Source: Euclidia mi (lineage: Eukaryota > Arthropoda > Insecta > Lepidoptera > Erebidae). From it: a stretch of 64,000 nucleotides of DNA. This document shows positions 44,701 through 52,785 of the stretch, piece after piece. The notes beneath the pieces were generated by a model. The model saw only the letters and a program-made list of their open reading frames with translations, made no database searches and had not been told where the DNA came from. Location: assembly GCA_944739405.2 (NCBI GenBank), contig OX123182.2, positions 69,133,183 to 69,197,182 on the forward strand. The letters are read 5' to 3'. The position numbers and the translations under genes were made by a program. Within the stretch, counting starts at the first letter, position 1. Every line of letters begins with the position of its first letter.

Positions 44701-45354
44701 CCTACTCCATTAGCTTTATGTGGGAAAATGTGCTTAAAGTCAGAAACAAGTAAAGTAACACTACAGAATTATGCAACATAGTGCCTGAAGATGTACTAAA
44801 AGTTTCTTATACTAATAAACTACAGTCAAATATTCTGTATGTCAAATGTAATTTCACATATTGTATAATGTTAAAAAAATAATGAGTAAGTGAACAACTA
44901 GAACATCTAGCTTATTAAATTAGGTAATTAAATTAGTTACAATATCAATACTCACAGAACTCCACCAATACTTTCTATATCTTTGCCATTTGACAAAATT
45001 TTGCATAGCATCTTCTTGGGGCATTATCAAATCTAGCTCCAATTCAGATTTACCCCATTGGCTGTCATTACTAAAATTATGTACCAATGCCATGTCTTCA
45101 TTATAGTCTTGTAAGTTTTGTTTTATACAGCCATAAACTGCAGGAGTAGTTTTCAGCCGCTTTACAGATCCATTTAAAAAAACAGGCATTTGTTTATGTG
45201 TTTTTAAATACACATAATGCATCCAATTCCTATGAATATTATTTATCAACATCTGACTAGGCTTTTTCAAACTATAGGTGATGGAACTATCATTTGTATT
45301 CACTATTCTAAAAAAATGTTTTAAATTAAATAATTTTATGATTTCAGTTTTCAT
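35759..45354 (-). CDS. PolG2: Mitochondrial DNA polymerase gamma accessory subunit (five exons)
   Basis: Exons 45354-44956, 43797-43663, 43050-42897, 42622-42510 and 35881-35759 join in phase to 924 nt, 307 residues. All junctions are GT-AG. Exon 1 carries FKHFFRI-like start, NNIHRNWMHYVYLKTHKQMP and NFVKWQRYRKYWWSS; exon 3 has LNVLLLDGLNNNSKEEYLRL and HRQIAPYKISFGL; exon 5 has LHLGVSYTAILSEETLQNGI. This order matches insect PolG2 (fly DNApol-gamma35), including the anticodon-binding-like C-terminal domain. The protein raises processivity of the mtDNA polymerase in the mitochondrial matrix. Its ATG lies inside the end of GatC, so both come from one transcript. Fly PolG2 is about 50 residues longer; the last exon ends VINFF just after a run of seven T, so the annotated end may be short or frameshifted. 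Intron 4 is 6.6 kb and holds an intact mariner. Confidence 0.88.
35884..36930. other. Part of PolG2 intron 4, no repeat recognised
   Basis: Ordinary AT-rich sequence; short open frames only. Confidence 0.3.
36930..37605 (-). mobile_element. LINE 3' end with reverse-transcriptase C-terminus
   Basis: Minus-strand open frame 37595-37239 reads ELRWFPIRQRRSLRALTTLF, PTPFNHLHLQSYFQYLG and VQSVLLWNALPLEIRKAS, the pattern of the C-terminal part of jockey/CR1-type LINE ORF2 (RW-PI--RR and W--LP-EIR). To the left is an untranslated part ending in the complement of CATAAAGTTTAAATAAATAA at 36930-36960. The 5' part is missing. It sits in PolG2 intron 4. Confidence 0.8.
37665..37880 (+). mobile_element. 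Short Helitron-like element, copy 7 (diverged)
   Basis: GTATATATAAAAATCTTGC at left and GCAGGTGTAGCTGCAGGAAT at right, ending CCTCTGC. More diverged than the other copies. Confidence 0.65.
37881..39067. repeat. Dispersed repeat DNA with TATG runs (PolG2 intron 4)
   Basis: Contains TACCTGACTACGGCGAAGCC near 38131, a GTATGTAAGTATGTA microsatellite near 38180, GTTCCACCATCGCGCC near 38219, a GTCTGTCTGTCTGTCC run near 38437 and TACCCGACTTTAAAAAAGGA near 38743. These are typical lepidopteran repeat pieces; boundaries unclear. Confidence 0.4.
39068..40360 (+). mobile_element. Complete mariner transposon
   Basis: 1293 bp between TA dinucleotides (39066-39067 and 40361-40362). The terminal inverted repeats are perfect over 27 bp (CGAGGGTCAAACTGAAAGTT... 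at the left). Contains one intact transposase. Lies in PolG2 intron 4 in the opposite orientation to PolG2. Confidence 0.97.
39243..40295 (+). CDS. Mariner transposase, intact
   Basis: 350 residues from ATG 39243 (MNLTRENFRAMIFYDFRCHL); an upstream in-frame ATG at 39138 gives a longer frame but the family length and start favour 39243. The N-terminal HTH region includes RATVYNWFNEFKRGRTNLTD and GRPSTATTENN. The family motif WVPHEL appears as RWIPHNLT. The catalytic triad is D,D34D: FDILTGDESWIYCYDPE, ILLHHDNASSHTAKRT and YSPDLAPCDFYLFPKIKEKL, with exactly 34 residues between the last two aspartates. No stop or frameshift is visible. The enzyme cuts and pastes the element at TA sites in the nucleus. 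With perfect ends and full coding this copy could be active or very recent. The next-best reading would be a domesticated gene, but the flanking ends argue for a plain transposon. Confidence 0.97.
   Translation: MNLTRENFRAMIFYDFRCHLSQQESYDRLRLAFHDEAPSRATVYNWFNEFKRGRTNLTDDVREGRPSTATTENNICVVRRMIETDKRVTYQQIRTSLGIGMSQVHKILHEHLAVRKLCARWIPHNLTKAQKLHRVDWCRKMIERFNGGDSNAVFDILTGDESWIYCYDPETKRQSAQWVFPFEELPTKVKRDRSAGKKMVASFFGRIGHFATIVLEDQKTVSAEWYTTNCLPLVLEKVREKRPRSRILLHHDNASSHTAKRTIDYLATSNVELLGHPPYSPDLAPCDFYLFPKIKEKLKGKRFMNAEEAVAAYRDAIEETPKDEWAKCFSQWFHRMQRCIDVNGQYFEKI
40361..41024. other. PolG2 intron 4 sequence, unclassified
   Basis: Contains a 68-codon open frame near 40610 and the stretch GTGGGTGGGAGACTGAGGCC (40708), possibly from an old element. 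Not assigned. Confidence 0.3.
41025..42169 (+). mobile_element. Helitron-like repeat (TATTATAAATGCGAAAG...GCGAAAGCTAG)
   Basis: Left end CTACTAATATTATAAATGCG with AACTACTGAACGGATTTGG, right end ATGCGGGCGAAGCCGCGGGC then GAAAGCTAG before T. This terminal pair is very common in lepidopteran genomes and has the CTAG end of Helitrons. An antisense LINE piece is inserted at about 41750-42010. Confidence 0.6.
41750..42010 (-). mobile_element. RTE-like LINE 3' fragment
   Basis: TGGTCCCAATTTATTTGGGG, TCGGCGTATTATGTCC, TCCATCCATCTTTTCCTTGG and CATAACATGTCCATACCA parallel the sequence at 52217-52480, which encodes the end of an RTE-like polyprotein on the minus strand (R-R-LAWYGH-MRR, KVMN). This copy is too diverged to read through. 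Confidence 0.65.
42711..42838 (+). mobile_element. SINE family B, partial (PolG2 intron 3)
   Basis: GCCCGGTAGATGGCAATAGG to CCCTTTGGTAATAAAAGGCG matches the 3' half of 25315-25579. Confidence 0.75.
43090..43320 (+). repeat. RTE-like LINE/SINE 3' fragment (PolG2 intron 2)
   Basis: GTGGTGACGGATTAAGAATA is the complement of 20280-20305; CAACCCGTTTGGCCAGCGTG then GAGAGGCCTAGGTGATGAT resembles the 3' end of RTE-like LINEs. A related stretch is at 30065-30110. Confidence 0.5.
43870..44690 (+). mobile_element. Jockey/CR1-like LINE 3' end with nested palindrome (PolG2 intron 1)
   Basis: Open frame 43884-44153 reads LGLENRRWVTNMCILYKILN, then FKIPTQSVHTPQLFSIP and SPLIRLCKQYNHVCSKLEIF, which is the C-terminal region of LINE ORF2 (L-x-x-R-R-x-x-x-x-M-x-x-L-Y-K, NSP--R-C-QYN). 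The untranslated part continues after the palindrome and ends CTAATAAATAAAATAAAAAT at about 44680. Confidence 0.75.
44167..44439. mobile_element. Palindromic MITE inside LINE tail
   Basis: Two ~97-bp arms are inverted copies: AGAGTTAATTGGAAGACAAA...GGGTCGGCGCAAATGGGC...AGCCACTGGTGGCCAGC at left and its complement at right (44343-44439). Each arm also holds the smaller palindrome CACTGGTGGCCAG/CTGGCCACCAGTG. No coding. Confidence 0.85.
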
Positions 45355-46033
45355 TTTGTTTCACTTTATTTGATATGTTTTCATCAACTTCAACTTCATG
45401 TAAAGGTATGTTGCCTATTGGTGCAACAAAATAATCATCCTCTTTCACAGCTGCATTCTTCAGGATGTCTTTCTGACAATTTCCTTGAGTTACCTTGTCA
45501 TCTCTTAATGTTAGGTTTCTGAAATAAATACACAGAGATTTGATGTCAGTCATCATCTTCATAGAGTTGTCTAAGTTGCAACCTGGGGTCCATTTAGTAG
45601 CCTAACCAGATTACTGAATAATAGCTTTTCCACAATGCAACTGCCTGCCTGGCCTCTGCAACTCAAAGGGTTAAGACAAGTCACATTATCAAATTTATTT
45701 CAAATGTTGTTTACACACAAAATTTTGCACTTACCTATCCTCTAAAACTGAGTAAAGTGGCTCTACACCGTCAGTATTCACGTGCAGTATTTTATTAGCA
45801 AATGTGATAGAATCTTCTAATATTTTTACACCTTCAGCGGTATCATACTTTACTAAAGAAAGTCTTTCTAAAAGTGATATTGTATTTCTATGTACTTTTA
45901 CCGGAGTCGTCTTTTCATTTTCTAACGTGGAAACTGGACAAGCTGGTATTTTAGAATTCAAATACCTACAACGTTGTGAAAGTCGAACTAAAGTGAAAGA
46001 TTTTAGAACTTTTGGAACAGCTTTAAATATCAT
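45344..46033 (-). CDS. GatC: Glutamyl-tRNA(Gln) amidotransferase subunit C, mitochondrial
   Basis: Exons 46033-45735 and 45518-45344 join to 474 nt, 157 residues. The start is the first ATG (MIFKAVPKVLKSF); the N-terminal 40 residues are basic with few acids, consistent with a mitochondrial presequence. The core reads TISLLERLSLVKYDTAEGVK, DSITFANKILHVNTDGVEPL then YSVLEDR across the splice, and the family C-terminal motif DDYFVAPIGNIPL. Known family role: with GatA and GatB it converts Glu-tRNA(Gln) to Gln-tRNA(Gln) in mitochondria; GatC wraps around and stabilises GatA/GatB. The stop codon (45346-45344) lies 11 nt inside the PolG2 frame whose ATG is at 45354, so this is the upstream cistron of a two-protein mRNA. 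The intron holds a SINE fragment (about 45575-45675). Confidence 0.95.
45575..45675 (-). mobile_element. SINE family D fragment in GatC intron
   Basis: GCAACCTGGGGTCCATTTAG, CTAACCAGATTACTGAATAA and GCAACTCAAAGGGTTAAG follow the sequence at 1610-1705 with many changes. Old copy. Confidence 0.65.
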
Positions 46034-46345
46034 ATTAAAGTTAGAGTTCGTCAACAACAGTATCTGAATAAAAAATTGATAGGTTATGTATTTGCTTTGA
46101 TCTAAACCATCACAGAAAGTACAGATGTTACAAGAAAATACGAAATTCAGAAAATTCTGAGTTCGGACTATTGACTATTCGAAATGTCAGATACAGTCCA
46201 TTCACAGTTATTTTACCTCTGACAAATGTCGGTGTTTGTTTGCTTTATGTTGGTATGGTACTCTGTGATGACAGGTATGTTACCAGTGCATAACATTTTA
46301 CCCAATTTTAGTGGAAACTAGAATGTCCATCTGTAACCATCATGA

Positions 46346-46549
46346 GTGTGTCCACGCCACATTGAAGACAAGCTTCGTGAAACAGATGGGTCTATGGATG
46401 CTGCGTTGGACAGGTTCATAATAGAATTAAACTATGAGTCTGATACAGAATCTGACAGCAGTTACGAATCAGCATTGGCAGTCCGAGAATCTGACAGCAG
46501 CTACGAATCGTCATTGGCAGTCCGCATGGATCATTCTTATTCAAAATAA
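46346..46549 (+). CDS. Small acidic open frame with internal duplication, unrecognised
   Basis: 67 residues from ATG 46346 (MCPRHIEDKLRETDGSMDAA). It contains a direct repeat: ESDSSYESALAVR followed by ESDSSYESSLAVR. The stop is followed by AATAAA at 46546. It starts 312 bp from the GatC ATG in the opposite direction. I do not recognise the family. It could be a short gene sharing the GatC promoter or the tail of a retroelement gag; the nearby gypsy fragment makes the second reading reasonable. Confidence 0.3.
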   Translation: MCPRHIEDKLRETDGSMDAALDRFIIELNYESDTESDSSYESALAVRESDSSYESSLAVRMDHSYSK

Positions 46550-46789
46550 ATGTGATAATTAAATTTGTAGTTTTCGTATTTGATAATTAAAACCTCACAT
46601 TGACGTAAATAGACAAAATTTTTATTATAACTATTTATCTTCATAGGAAATTAGTCATTTCGTAAGAAAATAAATATACATGCGTATGGCCGATGCCGAT
46701 ATCAAGAGGTTTTGTTACAAACATTACTTCCAAATATTTAATACGATCGTAATTATTTGCCTATCCTGCGCAATGTGTACCTTATCCCG

Positions 46790-47230
46790 TAAAGCTTGGT
46801 CGTTCCTTAACGTGAATGTAATCTACGTTTTTGTAATATCATTGCAGGAGCTTCCCCTGTAGTGCTATGTATAGTATTACTGTAGGTTAAAAGGAAAGTT
46901 TGCAATGCGACGTCCATGTCTACCATATCCCAACACGCTTTTTTAATAGCCTGCTTACATTATTTAACAGCATTTTCCGCAGCGCCATTCGAAGAAGGAT
47001 GGCAGACAGGTGAGAAACTTTGCTTAATTCCATTATATTTTAAAAACTCAGTAAATTCCCTACTGTTGTATGGGGGATCTTGGTCCGAAACCAATTCGGC
47101 GGGCAGGCCGAATCGAGCGAAAGTAGCTCGAAGATTTTTTATAATAGCTGACGCATTGGTGTGTGGCGTCTCAAAAGCTTCAAGCCATACATACAGCGTC
47201 AGTGTCAGCTGTCAAAGTTGGACTTCCGGA
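46790..47230 (-). pseudogene. Ty3/gypsy integrase fragment
   Basis: On the minus strand the reading is KWLEAFETPHTN-like (WLEAFETPHTNASAIIKNLR), then FARFGLPAELVSDQDPPYNS, EFTEFLKYNGIKQSFSPVCH and PSSNGAAENAVK, the retroviral-type integrase core with D (VSDQ) and E (GAAENAV) of the D,D-35-E triad, then an in-frame stop and a further YSNTIHSTTGEAPAMIL. The downstream end and all upstream pol domains are missing. Retrotransposon relic of the gypsy class; not functional. Confidence 0.85.
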
Positions 47231-47640
47231 CCAAAGACTAGGCTGTATATATTGCTCCTTGGTATGTATTTATTTATTATATAATATTATCTTTTAGTTT
47301 CAGCAGAACTCAGAACTCATCCGGCGTCTTAATTTTGATGTAATCATGTATGTATGTATGTATATTCATAGTACCTTTTAATCAATGATAGATGAACCGT
47401 ACTAACAGTTTTATAGCACTTTTGGCATTTGAATATTTTCAATGGGCCCATTAAAGCCTGCGATATGATAGGTAACTAGGTAATAAACTAATGACATGAT
47501 ACTTATAGATTTCAACAGTGGACTTCTCACGTCGAATCGGAAAACCGAAACCGTCCTAAAAATCGAAGTGAAAGAAAATCTATAACTGTCAATGTCAGAT
47601 GTATTTTTGACATTATCAACATAACCTCAATTTACAACTT
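47231..47640. other. Intergenic region upstream of the COX14-like gene
   Basis: Contains a TGTA microsatellite near 47345. The promoter and a 5' noncoding exon of the next gene probably lie near 47600-47705; GATCAG followed by GTACTAATT at about 47700 is a candidate donor. Confidence 0.3.
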
Positions 47641-47945
47641 GTGAATTAATAAATTGTTGCTTGCCTGGGTATTGTTTTGCCGCTAAGGAATAATTTGATC
47701 AGGTACTAATTCTAGTTGAATAAAATACATAGCACATGAGCCGTATCTTTCTATATATTAGACTTATTCGATCATACAATAATCATTATAATCGATTTCC
47801 ACAAAATATTGTGTAATCCTTTTTCAGGTTTTAAATATTGTCTTTTTGCCTGTTATTGATAACCTACGTATAAACTACTTACTTCTTGTGTCTAATACAG
47901 TGTCGTTTTTATGATTTGTTTATCTATTCTCTTGTTTCAGATAAT

Positions 47946-48152
47946 ATGAAAAAGTACGCTCGTAACCAGTTGTACGACAAACTACATAGAGGTGGTGTGT
48001 TAGTTTGTGTTGGTCTAACACTATATGGATCAGTGCTTTTAGGGGATCACTTCTATAAATATTTCAGATATGTCAGACCCCAAATACAAGCATCGAAGGA
48101 GGCAGCAGAAAAGGAACTATTAGCAGAGGGATCATCAGACAGACTGGTTTAA
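47946..48152 (+). CDS. Small single-pass mitochondrial membrane protein, COX14-like
   Basis: 68 residues from ATG 47946, just after a good acceptor (TTCTCTTGTTTCAG, ending 47940), so the coding region seems to be in one exon with a noncoding 5' exon upstream. MKKYARNQLYDKLHRGGVLV is followed by one hydrophobic segment (about residues 17-34, VLVCVGLTLYGSVLLG), then HFYKYFRYVRPQIQASKEAA and an acidic end. Size, layout and the L-YG...YxYF...R-Q--A-EE pattern resemble COX14, a cytochrome c oxidase assembly factor of the inner membrane that helps translation of COX1 into early assembly. The similarity is short, so other small mitochondrial membrane proteins remain possible. AATAAA at 48236-48241. 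Confidence 0.55.
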   Translation: MKKYARNQLYDKLHRGGVLVCVGLTLYGSVLLGDHFYKYFRYVRPQIQASKEAAEKELLAEGSSDRLV

Positions 48153-48784
48153 ACTGTCGCATTTGATGTAAATTTAGTATTAATTTAAGATGTTAATATT
48201 TAATTAGTTCTGTTTTGATGATAAATTATTAAATCAATAAATCATAACTATTTTTAATTTTGTCTTACAAGCCGTCTATTATTATCTCAGAGAAATGTTT
48301 TAATTGCTTTTCAACCAATGAGATGAATGGATGTGGTGGACTAAAATTGTGCTGCTACCACACTACTATGAGATTGGTATAGCCATAGAGTTTCTGGACT
48401 CTGGTCAAAAGTCTGAGATAAGAATACTGGATATTACATAATAAATATTGGCAAGTGTCTAGAGGAAAGCATAACTATGTCTACTAGTTTTCATGTATTT
48501 TATATGTATATATTTTTGTGGTTGTTTGATTTATTCAACTATCAACTATGGACTCGCACTTCTCATGGTGTGCAGAGGCCTGTGCCCAGCAGTGGGATAG
48601 TATATATATTCAAATTGCAGTATCAAACTGAAGTAATCACCTCATTTGAATGAGAGAAGAACTCACAATCTCTATGATACTCTCTCTATCTCTCTACGAA
48701 AGTTCAATTCTGGCCTGGAGAAACATTGCCACCAATAACAGCACCTTTCATTCACAATTCAAAACCAAGATGCTGTCAAAAACT
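48153..48784. other. 3' flank with repeat traces
   Basis: Includes CAGAGGCCTGTGCCCAGCAG then TGGGA at about 48579, the typical end of RTE-like LINE/SINE repeats. No gene seen. Confidence 0.35.
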
Positions 48785-48959
48785 TGTAGTAATACTAGCA
48801 ACCTGCCCCGGCTTCACACGGCTGCATGTATGATACATAATTATAAACCTTCCTCTTGAATCATTCTATTATAAAAAACTGCATTAAAATCTGTTGCATA
48901 GCTTTAAAGATTTAAGCATACATAGGGACAGACAGACAGAAGACAGACTTTATTTTATA
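48785..48959. repeat. CTGCCCCGGCTTC repeat with GACAGACAGA run
   Basis: AGCAACCTGCCCCGGCTTCA to GGGACAGACAGACAGAAGAC. Related to 27225-27492. Confidence 0.5.
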
Positions 48960-48967
48960 CTATGTAG

Positions 48968-49897
48968 CAGTGGCGGCTCGTTCAAAGGAGCGCTGGAGCA
49001 GTGAACTCCCAAAATTATAAAATATATGTATACAACTTATATAAACAAACATACCCAATATTTTAATACACACCTATTCTCTTTTCTATAATGCATATCC
49101 ACAAATAAGTATTTGACTACTAAGCTGTTTATCATAATTTGTCAACACTCTTGAAACCTACATAGGTATTTTTGTTGAGTGGAGCGCTCATAACAGCGCT
49201 CTTCGTTGACGAAAGCTTAGTACAACGCTTAATACTGAAATGTAATGAGTGCGAAAGAGAGAGCGTTCTATGCGCTGGGCGCGTGAGACAAAAGATTTGT
49301 ATGAGAAATAAGCCAAATACGGAGCGCCGCTCCTGGCTAGCTTGACGAGGTGCGCATGCGCGAATATATTACCCGACTAAATGATATGACCATTTGTCAC
49401 GAAGAAAAATTAAAACGTGTGCGCCGTTTTTTTTAATAGTGTTTTGCCAGTATCATTTGAAATTTGAATGTAAACAAAAGCAAAACATTTATCTGCGAGT
49501 GTGTTGGTAATTAGAAAAGGATTGGTGTTTAAAATATAGTTAATTGTATGTATGATTGTGTGTATTTGTTTAAGAAAGACAGTTAAATTGTGTAACTAAT
49601 ATGGAATATAACAGCATAAACTTATAAAAAATTGTGAAAAAACTTAAAAAAAACGACCAATATGATAAAAAGCTTTGCTTATGTGGTTGCGAGAATGCGA
49701 AGGAAGTAAGAAGTTGTTTTGTTTTCCGTGTATTTCGTTTAGTGACGCCGGAGTTGAGACTGCGTGGACGGTTGAGGTAGGTATCGATGATTTAGCACGT
49801 CTTACTATTAATTGTAAAAGCATTCACAAAATAAATGGTAAGCAGTTTAATTTTTTTTTAGTGAACACCCAATATAATCTTTCACGAGCCGCCTCTG
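48968..49897 (+). mobile_element. hAT element, internally deleted
   Basis: Ends CAGTGGCGGCTCGT and ACGAGCCGCCTCTG with a perfect 8-bp target duplication CTATGTAG (48960-48967 and 49898-49905). A transposase N-terminal remnant is at 49640-49860: a cysteine-rich start (LCGCENAK) and SKKLFCFPCISFSDAG, the form of the TTF-type zinc finger found in one hAT group. The rest of the transposase is gone. Confidence 0.92.
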
Positions 49898-49905
49898 CTA
49901 TGTAG

Positions 49906-50440
49906 GTAGTGATAGTAAATCTAAAAAAAATATGAACCCTTTCAAATTGTTAGTATCTCAGTTTAAAGGTACATTGGGTAGGGTACAATACATAAGGTAT
50001 GTGTTACTCTGGTTCCCTACTGGTTCTATATAATCGTTAGGTTTGTTCTAAATTGAAATATGACTCACTTATATTTTAAAACCGATGATAGAGGGCCAAT
50101 TTCTGTGCTAGAATGATAGAAATGTATTTCCCACCATCCACATCTTTGTTTTAGTTTACTGATATACAAATAGATGGCGTAGGTTGTAACCTTTTAAACA
50201 ATACAGAGAGGCACAGAAAACTAGGCTTTGGCATAGAGCATAGATATTTATAAATCTGTATTCATTGGCTTTGGCTCGTAGTTATGACACGGCAGGCACA
50301 AAATTCTTCAGATTATTTTAGACAAAAGAGAAAATATTGTTATGTTCATTAATGAAGTCCATTTCGCTGCAAATATTTTCAGTTTCAGTTCTAATCTTCT
50401 TATAAAGAAAAATATTCGTAGCTGCCTCGACCTTTTTTTT
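49906..50440. other. Intergenic sequence
   Basis: No gene or shared repeat recognised. Confidence 0.3.
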
Positions 50441-51005
50441 CTTTTGGTTTTGGGTTGGAAAATCCTTATGGAGTCCCTCCGCCCTGGGGGAAGGGCGAAG
50501 GGGACTGTCATGTACCCGTGTGTCGGCGGGTCGGGTATCGCCGAAGCATTCCTCGCTACCCCCCGACGGGTATTGGCCCGCCAGATGGTCAGGCGGGCTC
50601 CGAACAAAACCCCCTTGGAGGCGGATGAATGTGTTGGGCTCCGCCGCCAAAACACCCAGCGGCCGCAGAGGATAGGTAGGATGGCAACGCAACACCACAT
50701 CTCCTCTTCATCTGCGGCCCCATCGCGACGCAACAATGGTGCGCCCCATTTTGTCGTGGGAGATAGGGCGTGCGGCAACGCCACACCGACATGCCTCTCC
50801 ACCCGCGACCGCGCCCGACTGTAAGGGACAGAAGAACTATCCCTCGCACCCGCACCATTGGACGCATCCTGAGCAGGCCTCCGTCAAGCCCAAGCGGAAC
50901 CTCCACTCCCGGGATATCACTTAGCTTCACTGGGGGTGACCTAACCAAGGTTACTGAGCCCCCCCACCTTGACAAGGTGGAGATCCCACGGGGGGGACCG
51001 ATTAG
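50441..51005. repeat. GC-rich repeat family G, copy 2
   Basis: Begins GGGTTGGAAAATCCTTATGG, then CCTCCGCCCTGGGGGAAGGG, and from 50590 shares blocks in the same order with 21181-21610 (GGGCTCCGCCGCCAAAACAC, GACAAGGTGGAGATCC). This copy is longer at the left by about 150 bp. Confidence 0.65.
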
Positions 51006-51073
51006 ATGTCGATCATCAATCTGTTGATCCTCGTAACAACCAATGTTCACTGTATTGTACAAACTACAAAGTA

Positions 51074-51872
51074 ACGTTAAGGCCCTTCTCTCACGAAGCT
51101 ATTCAAATGCTACGGGACTGAGATGCAAACCATGATCGAATACTGGTATGCTACTCTTTACCGCACACGGTGCTACGCTAATGAGACTATATTTTATCAT
51201 TTGAAGAACAGCATTCGTACGACGATGTCTAGTGACTCTAGCGATGAAGAAAATTTTCTTCTGTATTTATATTACAAGAATAAACGAAAATATAAAAGAA
51301 GATTCTGGGTGCACCCGTATATCGAAAAAAATATCAATTGTAGGGCATTTGTCGAGGGACGAGTCGTCATTTTTATAGAATGTCAATAGAATCATATTAT
51401 TATTTGAATCTTTATCTGAGAAATTATCTTGCCAACTATCTAAATAATAACCCCACTGCTTCGCTTCCTTGGGAATAAAATTATTGTGTATAAATTTAAT
51501 GTATAACTACCTATAAATGACCTGTTATATTATTTTTTTCTAAATTTCAATCCACGCCTTTTATGTAACATCTTTTCTTACGTACTCTGGCAGCTTATAA
51601 TTATACAAACATGGAAAATTTTCAATCTCCAGCACAAAAATAATATTAAAAGTTTGTTCCGCCGCCATTTTGTAATGCGGCGCATATACTACTCGGGTAG
51701 CGTGCGACCAGCAAGACGGTAGCGTGCGACTGACATCAAACGCGTCGTCATAGCGTCTCGCCGTGTGCGAAATTAGCTGAATATGTATGACGGCTACTCA
51801 CAAGCGACGCGTAGGATACGGGTACAAAACACAAATCGTTTGAGAGTCGCTTCGTGAGAGAAGGGCCTTAGT
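51074..51872 (+). mobile_element. Harbinger-like element with nuclease N-terminus only
   Basis: Inverted ends TAAGGCCCTTCTCTCACGAA (51077 onward) and, on the other strand, the same from 51870. An open frame 51123-51389 ends in SSDEENFLLYLYYKNKRKYK then RRFWVHPYIEKN, the pattern that opens Harbinger-type nucleases (basic run then W-V/I-H-P). The frame stops soon after, so the catalytic part is absent. The right third has CG-rich short repeats (GTAGCGTGCGAC twice, 51698 and 51719). Confidence 0.75.
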
Positions 51873-51949
51873 ATTCCAGATCGGAATAAAAAAAAAAACA
51901 TCGCATAAATACTCAATGTACAATGCGATGTACATTTAATTGTACATCG

Positions 51950-52140
51950 CATTTGACGACCGGTTGGCGCAGCGGGTGTGTAAGCGACTGCTACGCCGAA
52001 GGTCGCGGGTTCGATTCCCGCTCAAGTCAAACATTTGTGTGCATGAACATGGATGTTTGTCTTGGTCTGGGTGTTTCTATGTATAATATGTATGTATTTA
52101 CAAAAAAATGTTTAAATGTATGTGTATCCATTATCTAGTA
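51950..52140 (+). mobile_element. tRNA-derived SINE, family F
   Basis: GACGACCGGTTGGCGCAGCG (A box) and GGTCGCGGGTTCGATTCCCG (B box) then AACATTTGTGTGCATGAACA. Degenerate acceptor stem and a non-tRNA body mark it as a SINE. Its body resembles family E. Confidence 0.85.
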
Positions 52141-52785
52141 GCATATAGCATTATCCATAACCTGTGCCATACCACAAGCTCTGATAGCTTGGGAGTTGGG
52201 ACTAGAATCTAGATGGTTTTTCTTCTTTTGCCTGCCCTGTTCCCATATTACTTGGGGTCGGCGCAGAATGTCTTTCGCTTCCATTCTCTCCTATCAGACG
52301 TCATCTGATTATTCACTTCCTTTTCATTCATGTCATCCTTCACACAATCTATCCATCTTTTCTTTGGTCTTCCTCTTGCCTTATATCCGTCAACTCATAT
52401 ATTCATCACCTTTCTAGTCACATGCTTTTCATCCCTCCTCATTATATGCCCATACCACGCCAGACGATTTCCTCTCAGCTTTTCTTGCACCGGTGCAATT
52501 TTCAAACTTCCTCTAATATACTCATTTCTAATTTTATCCATCCTTGTCACTCCACACATCCATCTCAACATCCTCATCTCTCCTACATGTAATCTTCTTT
52601 CATCCGTCTTCTTCATGGCCCAGTATTCCGATCCATACAGTGCGACAGGTCTTATAACGGATTTGTATATTGTGCCCTTTAGTTTAAGGGGCATCCGTGG
52701 GTCGCAAGTTGTTCCTGTGACCTGTCGCCATTTCATCCAACCTGAGTTGATCCGGTGCGTGATATCGCGGTCTATTTCACCGTCC

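Noticed and set aside
46916..47284. 122-codon plus-strand protein
   Set aside because: Antisense of a gypsy integrase core, which is clear on the minus strand.
51955..52030. Functional tRNA gene
   Set aside because: A and B boxes present but the stems do not close and a SINE body follows.
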